Shown piece by piece: positions 8,467-16,814 of a stretch of DNA of 64,000 nucleotides (its first letter is position 1; every line of letters starts with the position of its first letter). Position numbers and translations under genes: made by a program. The stretch is from Azospirillum sp. TSH58. GTDB lineage: Bacteria; Pseudomonadota; Alphaproteobacteria; Azospirillales; Azospirillaceae. Under the pieces are notes generated by a model, which was given only the letters and a program-made list of their open reading frames with translations, ran no database searches and was not told the origin of the DNA. Location: NCBI RefSeq assembly GCF_003119115.1, contig NZ_CP022364.1, positions 954,501-1,018,500 on the forward strand. Reading direction: 5' to 3'.

Positions 8467-8693
8467 GAAAGAACGTTCCCGAACTGATAGCTGCGACGTT
8501 CCGCCGCGGTTGGTCTGACCTTTGGCCGAAGCGCGTCCCTTCGGCGGGCAGGGTAGGATTGGGCAGGATCGGCGGTAAAGCTTTCGTAAAGGCTCCGCCC
8601 AGTCGAGCCGAAGTGGACTGGATTTCCCATGTGGCGGAACGGTGGAGCTTGCGCCGTACCGACCAAGCAAAGGGACCGGGCTCAACTGATATA

Positions 8694-8767
8694 TTGTGCG
8701 GCGCACAAGATTCTTTGTTGACTCCACGGACCAATGCCCATAGTTTAGCCATTGCTGCACTGCAGCA
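8694..8767 (+). promoter_or_regulatory. Phasin 1 promoter with two TGC-N3-GCA palindromes (candidate PhaR sites)
   Basis: The element contains, in order: palindrome TTGTGCGGCGCACAA (8694-8708), -35 TTGACT (8718-8723), a 17-base spacer, -10 TAGTTT (8741-8746), and palindrome TGCTGCACTGCAGCA (8753-8767) at the expected start of transcription. Both palindromes contain TGC-N3-GCA; the second contains CTGC-N3-GCAG, which matches the published PhaR consensus from Paracoccus. PhaR represses phasin genes until polyhydroxyalkanoate accumulates. The rest of the 8467-8884 gap shows no gene. Confidence 0.75.
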
Positions 8768-8884
8768 TTTTCGGGCCCGGAACCGTCCGGGCTCCCCAAC
8801 GCAGCCGGTCTGCGCCCCGCAGGCGGACGGTCCGCCGCTCCGGGTTTTGCGCGCCGGGCTTCGACGAAGGAAGGAACGCAAGGC

Positions 8885-9421
8885 ATGACGACCGTGACGA
8901 AGGCCAAGCCGGCCCCCGCCCCCACCCAGGCGTTCGAGAGCGCCGCCGCCCAGGCCAAGGAGCAGGTCGAGGGCTTCGTCAAGGCCGGCCAGGAGCAGGC
9001 CGCGAAGACCTTCGAGCAGACCGCCTCCGCCACCAAGGAGCAGGTCGAGAAGCTGTCCGCCCAGCTCCTGAAGATCTCCGCCGAGCTTCAGGCCCTGAAC
9101 AAGGCCAACGTGGAAGCGCTGATCCAGAGCGGCAGCATCGCCACCCAGGGCGCGGAGGAGCTGACCCGCGAGGTGACCGCCTACGCCCAGGCCTCCTTCG
9201 ACAAGTCGGTCACCACCGGCAAGGCCTTGCTGACCGCCAAGTCGCTGAAGGAGGTCGTCGATCTCCAGAGCGAGTATGTGAAGGCCAGCTTCGACGCCTT
9301 CGTCGCGGAGTCGTCCCGCCTCCAGGGCATCGGCACCCGCGTCGCCACGGCGGCCCTGACCCCGCTGAAGGACCGCGTGTCGGTGACCGTCAGCACCCTG
9401 TCCAAGCCGATCGCCGCCTGA
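8885..9421 (+). CDS. Phasin family protein (first of two)
   Basis: A 178-residue, almost entirely alpha-helical, Ala/Lys/Glu-rich protein with the phasin_2 pattern: QVEGFVKAGQEQAAKTFEQ, ELQALNKANVEALIQSGSIA, AQASFDKSVTTGKALLTAKS and KEVVDLQSEYVKASFDAFV. Phasins coat polyhydroxyalkanoate granules in the cytoplasm and control their number and size. A Pro/Ala-rich N-terminus (KAKPAPAPTQAFE) precedes the helical part. A close paralogue follows at 9690 with its own matching promoter, so the pair looks like a tandem duplication with retained regulation. Confidence 0.92.
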   Translation: MTTVTKAKPAPAPTQAFESAAAQAKEQVEGFVKAGQEQAAKTFEQTASATKEQVEKLSAQLLKISAELQALNKANVEALIQSGSIATQGAEELTREVTAYAQASFDKSVTTGKALLTAKSLKEVVDLQSEYVKASFDAFVAESSRLQGIGTRVATAALTPLKDRVSVTVSTLSKPIAA

Positions 9422-9442
9422 CGCGTCCGCATGGCGTGACCA

Positions 9443-9476
9443 CGAAGCCCGGCCGTTCCCCGACGGCCGGGCTTCG
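9443..9476 (+). terminator. Hairpin after phasin 1
   Basis: Stem CGAAGCCCGGCCGT / ACGGCCGGGCTTCG with a short CCCCG-type loop lies 22 bases after the stop. There is no T-run, so termination may be weak or the hairpin may protect the transcript end. Confidence 0.6.
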
Positions 9477-9511
9477 CGCGTGAAGGGGCCGGCAGGGACG
9501 CGTCAAAGTTT

Positions 9512-9583
9512 TTGTGCACCGCACAAAATCCCGTTGACAGCCGCCGGAACCTGCCCTAAGTTTAGCCATGTTGCATTGCAGCA
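9512..9583 (+). promoter_or_regulatory. Phasin 2 promoter with the same two palindromes
   Basis: The layout repeats that of phasin 1: TTGTGCACCGCACAA (9512-9526), -35 TTGACA (9534-9539), a 17-base spacer, -10 TAAGTT (9557-9562) and TGTTGCATTGCAGCA (9569-9583, one mismatch from a perfect palindrome). The shared parts are the dyads, the promoter hexamers and the stretch AGTTTAGCCAT; the bases between them differ, which argues for selection rather than recent duplication. Confidence 0.75.
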
Positions 9584-9689
9584 TCGACCCGACGCCCGAA
9601 GCCACGGGGTCGCTGGTCGGATCATCCGCGCGGTCGCCAATCGGTGGGTCCGGCGCGGGTCAACCCGATGAAATTCGAGGAGCCGTTCC

Positions 9690-10175
9690 ATGACCGACAA
9701 GTTCGCCGCCGCCACCAAGACCTTCGAAGACGCCGTGTCCGCCGCCAAGCAGAACGTGGACGGCCTGGTCAAGGCCCAGCAGGAGCAGTTCGAGAAGGCC
9801 TCGGCCCAGATCCTGAAGGGCTTCGACGAGCTGACCGCCCTGACCAAGGGCAACGTCGACGCCGTCGTGAAGTCGGGCACCATCGTCGCCAAGGGCGCCG
9901 AGGAAGCCGGCAAGCAGGTCGCCACCTTCACCCAGTCCTCGCTGGAGAAGAGCGCCGCCACCGGCAAGGCCCTGCTGGCCGTCAAGACCGTCCAGGAGCT
10001 GGTCGAGCTGCAGAGCAGCTTCGCCAAGGCGAGCTTCGAGACCTTCGTCAAGGAGAGCGCCAAGCTGCAGGAGCTGTCGCTGAAGACCGCCAAGGACGCC
10101 TTCGCGCCGATCAACGACCGCCTCCAGGTCACGGTCGAGACGCTGTCCAAGCCGGTCGCGGCGAAGGCCGCCTGA
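9690..10175 (+). CDS. Phasin family protein (second of two)
   Basis: A 161-residue phasin: KQNVDGLVKAQQEQFEKASA, KGFDELTALTKGNVDAVVKS, FTQSSLEKSAATGKALLAVK, QELVELQSSFAKASFETFVK and a C-terminal QVTVETLSKPVAAKAA. It parallels the upstream phasin almost block by block (both end in VTVSTLSKP or VTVETLSKP). It should bind the surface of polyhydroxyalkanoate granules. It is followed by a strong terminator, so each phasin is probably its own transcription unit. Confidence 0.92.
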   Translation: MTDKFAAATKTFEDAVSAAKQNVDGLVKAQQEQFEKASAQILKGFDELTALTKGNVDAVVKSGTIVAKGAEEAGKQVATFTQSSLEKSAATGKALLAVKTVQELVELQSSFAKASFETFVKESAKLQELSLKTAKDAFAPINDRLQVTVETLSKPVAAKAA

Positions 10176-10363
10176 TCCAGGCCGGTCCCAGACGCCAGCC
10201 TGAGACAAAATGTCCCGGAGCCAGCAATTCCACAGACCCGGCCGCAGGGCCGGGGCGGCTCCCACCTCCGCCGCCCCCGGGACGCTATCGTCCGGGGGTG
10301 CGGACGGCGCAAGGCGGTACCGCTTTAAATCCTGCCGCCTCACGGCATTGTGAAGTTCCGGGA

Positions 10364-10400
10364 AAGCCCGGCGGTGCAGACCGCCGGGCTTGTTTCTTTT
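10364..10400 (+). terminator. Terminator after phasin 2
   Basis: Stem AAGCCCGGCGGT / ACCGCCGGGCTT (10364-10375, 10380-10391) with loop GCAG, followed by GTTTCTTTT. It lies 190 bases after the phasin stop, so a 3' UTR is implied. Confidence 0.85.
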
Positions 10401-10431
10401 GGGCGCGAGGGACATCTACAGGGTGCGGGCC

Positions 10432-10470
10432 GTGCCATTTTTGGCACGCCGGTGCGGCAGTTCTGCCGCA
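10432..10470. other. Two adjacent perfect short dyads upstream of clpS
   Basis: GTGCCA-TTTT-TGGCAC (10432-10447) is followed by TGCGGCAG-TT-CTGCCGCA (10453-10470). Both are perfect. They lie about 160-200 bases before clpS and after the phasin terminator. They may be operator sites or RNA hairpins in the clpS leader. Nothing else recognisable was seen in 10176-10630. Confidence 0.4.
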
Positions 10471-10630
10471 AATTCAAATGCCTTCCACCAATTCCGGGGT
10501 AGCCGGGCAGGTCTTGTTCCGAATGGGCCTCTCCCAAATGGGGACTCACCGAAAACGGCCCCTTCCCACCGCGCCCGGAGTTCTCATATCATTCATGCGA
10601 CGTACATCGCGATGTTGACCTGTTGAGACC

Positions 10631-10957
10631 ATGGCCGAAAACGACAAGCACGGCGACGAGGGCACCACCACGGGCGTGGTTATCAAAACCAAGCCTAAGA
10701 CTAAAAAGCCCTCGATGTATAAGGTCTTGATGTTGAACGACGACTACACACCTATGGAATTCGTCGTTCATGTCTTGGAGCGCTTCTTTGCCAAGTCGCG
10801 CGAGGAGGCTACGCGGATCATGCTGCATGTGCACCGGCGGGGTGTGGGCTTGTGCGGCGTGTTCACCTACGAGGTGGCGGAGACGAAAGTCACGCAGGTG
10901 ATGGACTTTGCGCGCCAGCACCAGCACCCGCTGCAATGTACGCTAGAAAAGGATTAA
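10631..10957 (+). CDS. clpS: ATP-dependent Clp protease adaptor ClpS
   Basis: ClpS brings N-end-rule substrates to ClpAP. The 108-residue protein has a disordered charged N-terminus ([20 protein letters not shown]) and the core [20 protein letters not shown] with the NDDYTPM residues that form the N-degron pocket, then [19 protein letters not shown]. The length is typical. clpA starts eight bases after its stop, so the two are cotranscribed. Confidence 0.97.
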   Translation: MAENDKHGDEGTTTGVVIKTKPKTKKPSMYKVLMLNDDYTPMEFVVHVLERFFAKSREEATRIMLHVHRRGVGLCGVFTYEVAETKVTQVMDFARQHQHPLQCTLEKD

Positions 10958-10965
10958 GGCCACAG

Positions 10966-13281
10966 ATGCTGTCGCGTAACTTGGAACAGACGCTGCACCG
11001 AGCCCTGGCCCATGCGAACGAGCGCAGGCACGAATACGCGACGCTCGAACACTTGCTGCTCGCATTGACCGAGGATGCCGATGCAATGGCCGTCTTGCGC
11101 GCTTGTGGGGTCGATCTGGACCGACTGCGCGCCGAACTCTCGGATTACCTCGACAACGAGCTTGCGAACCTGATCACGAACAGGCCCGATGATGCGAAGC
11201 CGACGGCTGGCTTCCAGCGGGTGCTGCAACGCGCGGCCATCCACGTCCAGTCGTCGGGGCGTGAAGAGGTGACGGGAGCAAATGTGCTCGTCGCCCTGTT
11301 CTCTGAACGCGAAAGCCACGCGGTCTATTTCCTGCAGGAGCAGGAGATGACCCGTTTCGACGCGGTGAACTACATCTCTCACGGAATCGCGAAGGCCCCG
11401 GGCCGCTCGGAAGCGAAGCGCGTTACCGGAGCCGACGAGGACGCGGCGGCGGAGAAGGTCGTGAAGAAAGGCAGCGAAGCCCTAGAGGCTTATTGCGTCA
11501 ACCTGAACAAGAAGGCGGCCAGCGGGAAGATCGATCCGCTGATCGGACGGGAGCAGGAGGTCGAACGGACCATCCAGATCCTGTGCCGGCGGTCGAAGAA
11601 CAACCCGCTGTATGTCGGTGACCCCGGTGTCGGCAAGACCGCCATCGCCGAGGGGCTGGCCCGCCGTATCGTCCATGGCGAGGTTCCGGAGGTGCTGAAG
11701 GGCGCCACCATCTTCGCGCTCGACATGGGCTCCCTGCTCGCCGGTACGCGGTACCGCGGCGACTTCGAAGAGCGCCTCAAGGCCGTCGTCTCCGAACTGG
11801 AGGCCACGGAAGGTGCCGTCCTCTTCATCGACGAGATCCACACGGTCATCGGTGCCGGTGCGACCTCGGGCGGTGCGATGGACGCCTCGAACCTGCTGAA
11901 GCCGGCCCTCGCCTCCGGCTCCCTGCGTTGCATCGGTTCGACGACCTACAAGGAATACCGGAACTATTTCGAGAAGGACCGGGCGCTCGTCCGGCGCTTC
12001 CAGAAGATCGACGTCAACGAGCCGACGGTCGAGGATGCGATCAAGATCCTCCAGGGGATCAAGACCTACTACGAGAAGCATCACCGGGTGAGCTACACCA
12101 ACGACGCGATCCGTTCGGCGGTGGAGCTGTCCGCGAAGTACATCGGCGACCGCAAGCTGCCGGACAAGGCCATCGACATCATCGACGAGGTCGGGGCCGC
12201 GCAGATGCTGCTGCCGGAGAACAAGCGGAAGAAGAAGATCTCCGTCAAGGACGTGGAGGCGGTGGTCGCCAAGATCGCCCGCATCCCGCCGAAGTCGGTC
12301 AGCCGCGACGACAAGGAGACGCTCCTCAACCTGGAGCGCGACCTGAAGACCATGGTCTTCGGCCAGAACAAGGCCATCGACGCGCTGGTCTCCGCCATCA
12401 AGCTGGCCCGCGCCGGCCTGCGCGAACCGGAGAAGCCGATCGGCAACTACCTGTTCACCGGCCCGACCGGTGTGGGCAAGACCGAGGTGGCCCGCCAGCT
12501 CTCCCTCACGCTGGGCATCGAGCTGACCCGCTTCGACATGTCGGAGTACATGGAGCGGCACACCGTCTCCCGCCTGATCGGCGCCCCTCCGGGCTATGTC
12601 GGGTTCGACCAGGGCGGCCTGCTGACCGACGCCATCGACCAGCACCCGCATTGCGTGCTGCTGCTCGATGAAATCGAGAAGGCGCATCCGGATCTGTTCA
12701 ACATCCTGTTGCAGATCATGGATCACGGCAAGCTGACCGACCACAACGGCAAGACGGTGGACTTCCGCAACGTCATCCTCATCATGACCTCCAACGCGGG
12801 CGCCGCGGACATGGCCAAGCCGGCCATCGGCTTCGAGCGCGAGCGTCGGGTCGGCGAGGACATGGAAGCGGTGGAGAAGCTGTTCACGCCGGAGTTCCGC
12901 AACCGTCTGGATGCGATCATCCCCTTCGCGCCGCTGACCCAGGAGGTCATCAACCGCGTGGTGGACAAGTTCATCATGCAGATGGAGGCGCAGCTCGAGG
13001 ACCGCGGCGTCACGATCGAACTGGACGATCAGGCCCGCGAGTGGCTGGGCAAGAAGGGCTACGACCCGCTCTACGGCGCGCGTCCGCTGGGCCGCGTGAT
13101 CCAGGAGCACCTGAAGAAGCCGCTGGCGGAGGAGCTGCTGTTCGGCAAGCTCGCCAAGGGCGGTCTGGTCAAGGTCACCGTCAAGGACGACAAGCCCGCC
13201 TTCGAATACACCGAGGGGTCGCGCAAGCGGCGCTCCGGCGACGAGGACGAGGACGAGGTCGTGCACGAACTGGCGGAATGA
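10966..13281 (+). CDS. clpA: ATP-dependent Clp protease ATP-binding subunit ClpA
   Basis: AAA+ unfoldase that threads substrates into ClpP. The 771-residue protein starts MLSRNLEQTLHRALAHANER (Clp N-domain), then D1 Walker A GDPGVGKTAI (about residue 217) with LFIDEIH as Walker B, and D2 Walker A GPTGVGKTEV (about residue 500) with LLLDEIEKAHPD. The segment before D2 lacks the long ClpB middle domain, which separates ClpA from ClpB. Start ATG 10966 is used; a longer frame from 10852 overlaps clpS and is not needed. Together with clpS it forms the standard operon. Confidence 0.97.
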   Translation: MLSRNLEQTLHRALAHANERRHEYATLEHLLLALTEDADAMAVLRACGVDLDRLRAELSDYLDNELANLITNRPDDAKPTAGFQRVLQRAAIHVQSSGREEVTGANVLVALFSERESHAVYFLQEQEMTRFDAVNYISHGIAKAPGRSEAKRVTGADEDAAAEKVVKKGSEALEAYCVNLNKKAASGKIDPLIGREQEVERTIQILCRRSKNNPLYVGDPGVGKTAIAEGLARRIVHGEVPEVLKGATIFALDMGSLLAGTRYRGDFEERLKAVVSELEATEGAVLFIDEIHTVIGAGATSGGAMDASNLLKPALASGSLRCIGSTTYKEYRNYFEKDRALVRRFQKIDVNEPTVEDAIKILQGIKTYYEKHHRVSYTNDAIRSAVELSAKYIGDRKLPDKAIDIIDEVGAAQMLLPENKRKKKISVKDVEAVVAKIARIPPKSVSRDDKETLLNLERDLKTMVFGQNKAIDALVSAIKLARAGLREPEKPIGNYLFTGPTGVGKTEVARQLSLTLGIELTRFDMSEYMERHTVSRLIGAPPGYVGFDQGGLLTDAIDQHPHCVLLLDEIEKAHPDLFNILLQIMDHGKLTDHNGKTVDFRNVILIMTSNAGAADMAKPAIGFERERRVGEDMEAVEKLFTPEFRNRLDAIIPFAPLTQEVINRVVDKFIMQMEAQLEDRGVTIELDDQAREWLGKKGYDPLYGARPLGRVIQEHLKKPLAEELLFGKLAKGGLVKVTVKDDKPAFEYTEGSRKRRSGDEDEDEVVHELAE

Positions 13282-13302
13282 CGCCGCTTCGCACGGAACG
13301 CG

Positions 13303-13333
13303 AAAAAGGGGGCCGCAAGGCCCCCTTTCTTTT
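13303..13333 (+). terminator. Terminator after clpA
   Basis: Stem AAAGGGGGCC / GGCCCCCTTT with loop GCAA (13305-13328), followed by CTTTTT. It ends the clpS-clpA operon. Confidence 0.92.
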
Positions 13334-13381
13334 TGCCCGTACGCCCGGTGACCGGCGGACCGCCGGACGATCGTTCAGCGG

Positions 13382-13573
13382 TCATTCCTCGACCAGGACG
13401 ACCGCGTCGTTGGAACTCTTCATCAGGGCGATGCCGTGCAGGCAGTCGCGCTCGGCCGTGTAGCCCTCGCTGCTGACGGCGATGGTCTCGCCGTTGGCGG
13501 CGTGGAAGGTCCAGCGCCATTCGTTGCGGTGATCCTTGTAGACCTTGTACTTGGGAGCCTTGGCCGTGGACAT
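13382..13573 (-). CDS. YegP-like DUF1508 small protein
   Basis: A 63-residue protein: YKVYKDHRNEWRWTFHAANG, then IAVSSEGYTAERDCLHGIAL and a short acidic tail. This is one copy of the YegP/DUF1508 alpha-beta fold. The function is unknown; family members are widespread in proteobacteria. The start at ATG 13573 is fixed by GGAGGAAAAC directly upstream; a longer frame to 13759 has no such signal. Confidence 0.8.
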   Translation of the reverse strand: MSTAKAPKYKVYKDHRNEWRWTFHAANGETIAVSSEGYTAERDCLHGIALMKSSNDAVVLVEE

Positions 13574-13724
13574 GTTTTCCTCCTCACCATCGGTCTGATA
13601 TCGACGATGGAGGCGGCACGGCTGTGAAGGGCGACGGTTGCATTCCCAACGCCGCATCGCGGACACTCGTCCCGGCGGCGCCACCAGAACGAAGCCCCCA
13701 AAACAAAGAACAAGGAAACGCACC

Positions 13725-14837
13725 ATGCCCCTGCCCTTCCTGAGCGGACTGCGCGTCATCGACCTCGGCCAGTATCTGCCGGGTCCCTACGCCGCCCAGA
13801 TGCTGGCCGATCTCGGCGCCGAGGTGGTGAAGGTGGAGCCGCCGAGCGGCGACCCGCTGCGCCACATGGGCCCCACCGACGCCGACGGCACGACCGCCGC
13901 CTACAAGCTGCTGAACGCCGGCAAGACCGTCGTCCGCCTGAACCTGAAGGACGAGGGCGACCGCGGCGCCTTCGAGACGCTGATCGCCGGGGCCGACGCC
14001 CTGGTGGAAAGCTACCGCCCCGGCGTTCTGGACAAGCTGGGGGTCGGCCACGCCCGGCTGCGTTCGCTGAACCCGCGGCTGGTCCACGCCAGCCTGTCCG
14101 GCTGGGGCAGCGGCGGCCCCTACGCCCGGCGGGCCGGCCATGACCTGAACTACATGGCGGTCGGTGGCGGGCTGGATTCCTCGGGCACGCCGGACCGCCC
14201 CTCGATCAGCCACCCGCCGGTCGCCGACTTCGCCTCGGCCCAGCAGGCGGCGCTGGCGGTGGTCGCCGCCCTGTTCGGGCGCCAGCGCAGCGGCGAGGGC
14301 TGCTTCCTCGACCTGTCGATCATGGAGACGGTGCTGGGCTGGCAGGGCTTCAACCTGACCGCGGACGCCCGCGGCGAGGTCCCGGCCCGCGGCGAGGCGC
14401 TGCTGTCCGGCGGAGCGGCCTGCTACCGCATCTACCGCACCGCCGACGGCCGCTTCGCCACCCTGTCGGCGCTGGAGGCCAAATTCTGGCAAGGCTTCTG
14501 CGAAGCGGTGGGGCGCCCCGACTGGATCACCCGGCAAGGCGACCCGCTGCCCCAGAGCGCCCTGATCGCCGAGCTGGACGCCCTGTTCGCCGGCCGCAGC
14601 CTCGCCGACTGGAAGGCGCTGCTCGACCCCGTGGACTGCTGCTTCGAGGCGCTGCCGACCCTGGCGGAGATGCCGGACCACCCGCACATCGCCGCCCGTG
14701 GCCAGATCCGCGTCACGCCGGGGCCGGAGCCGCTGGTGGAGACCCTGATGGGCCTGCGCGTCGATGGCGGCAATCCGCCCGAGCGAGCCCCCTTGCGCGA
14801 ATCGACCGCCGCCGCGGTGCTCGCCGCCTGGACGTGA
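13725..14837 (+). CDS. CaiB/BaiF family CoA-transferase
   Basis: A 370-residue family III CoA transferase or racemase. It opens LSGLRVIDLGQYLPGPYAAQ followed by MLADLGAEVVKVEPPSGDPL, the CoA-binding Rossmann start of the family, and carries the catalytic-Asp region RRAGHDLNYMAVGG. The overall sequence resembles alpha-methylacyl-CoA racemase more than formyl-CoA transferase (inference). AAGGAAACG precedes the ATG at 13725. It stands alone, convergent with the pentapeptide-repeat gene (3-base gap). The substrate cannot be told from sequence. Confidence 0.88.
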   Translation: MPLPFLSGLRVIDLGQYLPGPYAAQMLADLGAEVVKVEPPSGDPLRHMGPTDADGTTAAYKLLNAGKTVVRLNLKDEGDRGAFETLIAGADALVESYRPGVLDKLGVGHARLRSLNPRLVHASLSGWGSGGPYARRAGHDLNYMAVGGGLDSSGTPDRPSISHPPVADFASAQQAALAVVAALFGRQRSGEGCFLDLSIMETVLGWQGFNLTADARGEVPARGEALLSGGAACYRIYRTADGRFATLSALEAKFWQGFCEAVGRPDWITRQGDPLPQSALIAELDALFAGRSLADWKALLDPVDCCFEALPTLAEMPDHPHIAARGQIRVTPGPEPLVETLMGLRVDGGNPPERAPLRESTAAAVLAAWT

Positions 14838-14840
14838 GGG

Positions 14841-16151
14841 CTAGAGGGCGATGAGGGGGCCGCCGCCGTCGCGCGGCGGCCGCGCCTCCAGCGGGCCGCG
14901 GCGGGCGCCCATCAGGCTGGCCTTCGACAGGTTCGCCGCCGCATCGTCGCAGCCGCGCAGGTCGGCGGAGGCGAGGTTGGCCATCTCGAAGCTGGCGCCG
15001 GCCAGCTTGGCCCCGGTCAGCCGCGCGCCGCGCAGGTCGGCGGCGGTCAGGGTGGCGCCGGACAGGTTGGCGGGCCAGCTCCGCCCGGTCGGCGTGCCGT
15101 CCGGGTTGCGCAGGTCCACCATGCCGAGGTCGCCACCATGGAGGTCCGCTCCGGTCAGGTCGGTCCCGCTCAGGTTCGCCCCGGTCAGCACCGCTTGGTC
15201 CAGCCGCGCCCGGCGCAGGCTCGCCCCGCCGAAATCGGCCAGCGAGAGCGAGGCGTTGGACAGCCGGGCCTCGTCCAGATTGGCGCCGCGGAACACCCCG
15301 CCCGACAGGTCGCAGGCGGTCAGATCCAGCCCGCGCAGGTCCATCCCGGTGAAGTCCGCCCGCAGCCCGGCCCCCCCGCCGCTGTTGATCCACAAAATGT
15401 GGGCGTCCAGCACGCTGCGCACCGGCGTCGGCAGGGCGTCGGCGTTCCTCATGTAAACGGCGCCGCTGAGGTTGGCGCCCTGCGTGTCGGCCACGGTCAG
15501 GTCGACGTTGCGCAGGGTCGCCTCGCGCAGGTCGGCGTTGCGCAGGACGGCGCGGGTCAGGTTGGCGCCGTTCAGCACCGCGCGCTTCATCTTGGCCCCG
15601 CTGAAGTTCGCCTCGGTCAGGTCGGCCCCGGCCAGATTGGCGGCGAACAGATTGGCGTTGCTGAAGTCGCCGCCCGCCGTCGAGGCGTTGGCCAGTTCGG
15701 CATGGCTGAGGTCGGCGCCCTTGAAGCTGACGCCGTCCATCCGCGCGTCCGTCAGATTGGTGGGCCGCCGCTCCTCCTCGTCCTCGCGGCCGGAGCGGTG
15801 GACCATGATCTGGCCGGGGCGCAGGTCGGCCCCCTCGAAGTCGGTGCGGGTCAGGTCGGCCTTCAGGAAGTTCGCCCCGCGCAGGTCCGCCCGCGCGAAG
15901 GACGAGCCCACCAGCTTCGCCCGGCTGAAATTCGCCCCGAACAGGTCGGACATCGCGAAGCTGACCTCCTCGAGCTGGGCGTCGGAGAAATTGCCCTGTG
16001 TGAGGATGGCCGTTTGCAGATTGAAGCCCTTCAACCGGAGCCTCGACAGATCGACGCCCTTCGCCTGAAGGCGCACACCGCCCGGCTTCAGTTTGAGATA
16101 GAATAGATGGTCCCGCACCTGCTTCAGGAATTCCATGGTGCGGTCGGTCAT
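14841..16151 (-). CDS. Pentapeptide-repeat protein
   Basis: A 436-residue protein made largely of A(D/N)Lxx pentapeptides, which stack into a right-handed quadrilateral beta-helix. Runs such as ANFLKADLTRTDFEGADLRP, GANLTRAVLRNADLREATLR and ANLSGTDLTGADLHGGDLGM cover most of the chain, interrupted by a non-repeat insert around VRSVLDAHILWINSGGGA. The N-terminus (MEFLKQVRDHLFYLKLKPGG) is not repeated. No signal peptide is seen, so it is probably cytoplasmic. Some family members mimic DNA and protect gyrase, but nothing here shows that activity. ATG 16151 is preferred over in-frame starts up to 16301. Confidence 0.9.
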   Translation of the reverse strand: MTDRTMEFLKQVRDHLFYLKLKPGGVRLQAKGVDLSRLRLKGFNLQTAILTQGNFSDAQLEEVSFAMSDLFGANFSRAKLVGSSFARADLRGANFLKADLTRTDFEGADLRPGQIMVHRSGREDEEERRPTNLTDARMDGVSFKGADLSHAELANASTAGGDFSNANLFAANLAGADLTEANFSGAKMKRAVLNGANLTRAVLRNADLREATLRNVDLTVADTQGANLSGAVYMRNADALPTPVRSVLDAHILWINSGGGAGLRADFTGMDLRGLDLTACDLSGGVFRGANLDEARLSNASLSLADFGGASLRRARLDQAVLTGANLSGTDLTGADLHGGDLGMVDLRNPDGTPTGRSWPANLSGATLTAADLRGARLTGAKLAGASFEMANLASADLRGCDDAAANLSKASLMGARRGPLEARPPRDGGGPLIAL

Positions 16152-16330
16152 CGGGCGGGTCCGTCGGTCGGCTGGTCCCGCCCACACTACGCTTTGCGCA
16201 GGGGCAGTAAAGGAGAAATCCCCAATCGTCCGCCGTCCCTGCAATGCCGCGGGCGCATGCCGGGCCAGAGCCATGGAACAGTCACTAAACCATTGAACCA
16301 CAATGCGGTTAGGGTTGGGAGAGGGAAAGC

Positions 16331-16807
16331 ATGACGAGCTTCGACACGGATTGCCTGCGCCGCGCCATCGCGCTCAGCCGCACCCACATGCAGGGCAACG
16401 CCGGCGGCCCCTTCGGCGCGGTCATCGCGCGGGACGGCCGGATCATCGGCGAGGGGTGGAACTGCGTGACCTCCACCAACGATCCGACGGCGCACGCCGA
16501 GGTCGTCGCCATCCGCAACGCCTGCCGCGACCTCGGCAGCTTCAGCCTCGCCGGGGCGACGGTCTACACGAGCTGCGAGCCCTGCCCGATGTGCCTGTCG
16601 GCCATCTACTGGGCGCGGATCGGGCGCATCGTCTACGCCAACGGGCGCGACGACGCGGCGGCCATCGGCTTCGACGATGCCTTCCTCTACACCGAGATCG
16701 CCCTGCCTCTGGAGCAGCGGGCGATCCCCATGCAGCGCCTTCTGGCCGGCGAGGCGCGCGCCGTCTTCGACGAATGGGCCGCCCGGCCCGACCGCGTTCC
16801 CTACTGA
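16331..16807 (+). CDS. Nucleoside/guanine deaminase (GuaD-like cytidine deaminase fold)
   Basis: A 158-residue zinc deaminase with the HAE motif (NDPTAHAEVVAIRNAC) and the PCxxC motif (SCEPCPMCLSAIYWARI). The sequence NDPTAHAEV together with DDAAAIGFDDAFLYTEI and a C-terminal region ending in RPDRVPY follows Bacillus GuaD guanine deaminase rather than TadA, so guanine to xanthine conversion is the best guess. It sits between a divergent pentapeptide gene and a convergent GNAT-like gene. No operon partner for purine use is visible. Confidence 0.85.
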   Translation: MTSFDTDCLRRAIALSRTHMQGNAGGPFGAVIARDGRIIGEGWNCVTSTNDPTAHAEVVAIRNACRDLGSFSLAGATVYTSCEPCPMCLSAIYWARIGRIVYANGRDDAAAIGFDDAFLYTEIALPLEQRAIPMQRLLAGEARAVFDEWAARPDRVPY

Positions 16808-16814
16808 TCCGGCC

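Noticed and set aside
11482-13266. A 594-codon minus-strand frame within clpA
   Set aside because: Antisense shadow of clpA; no ribosome site or domain.
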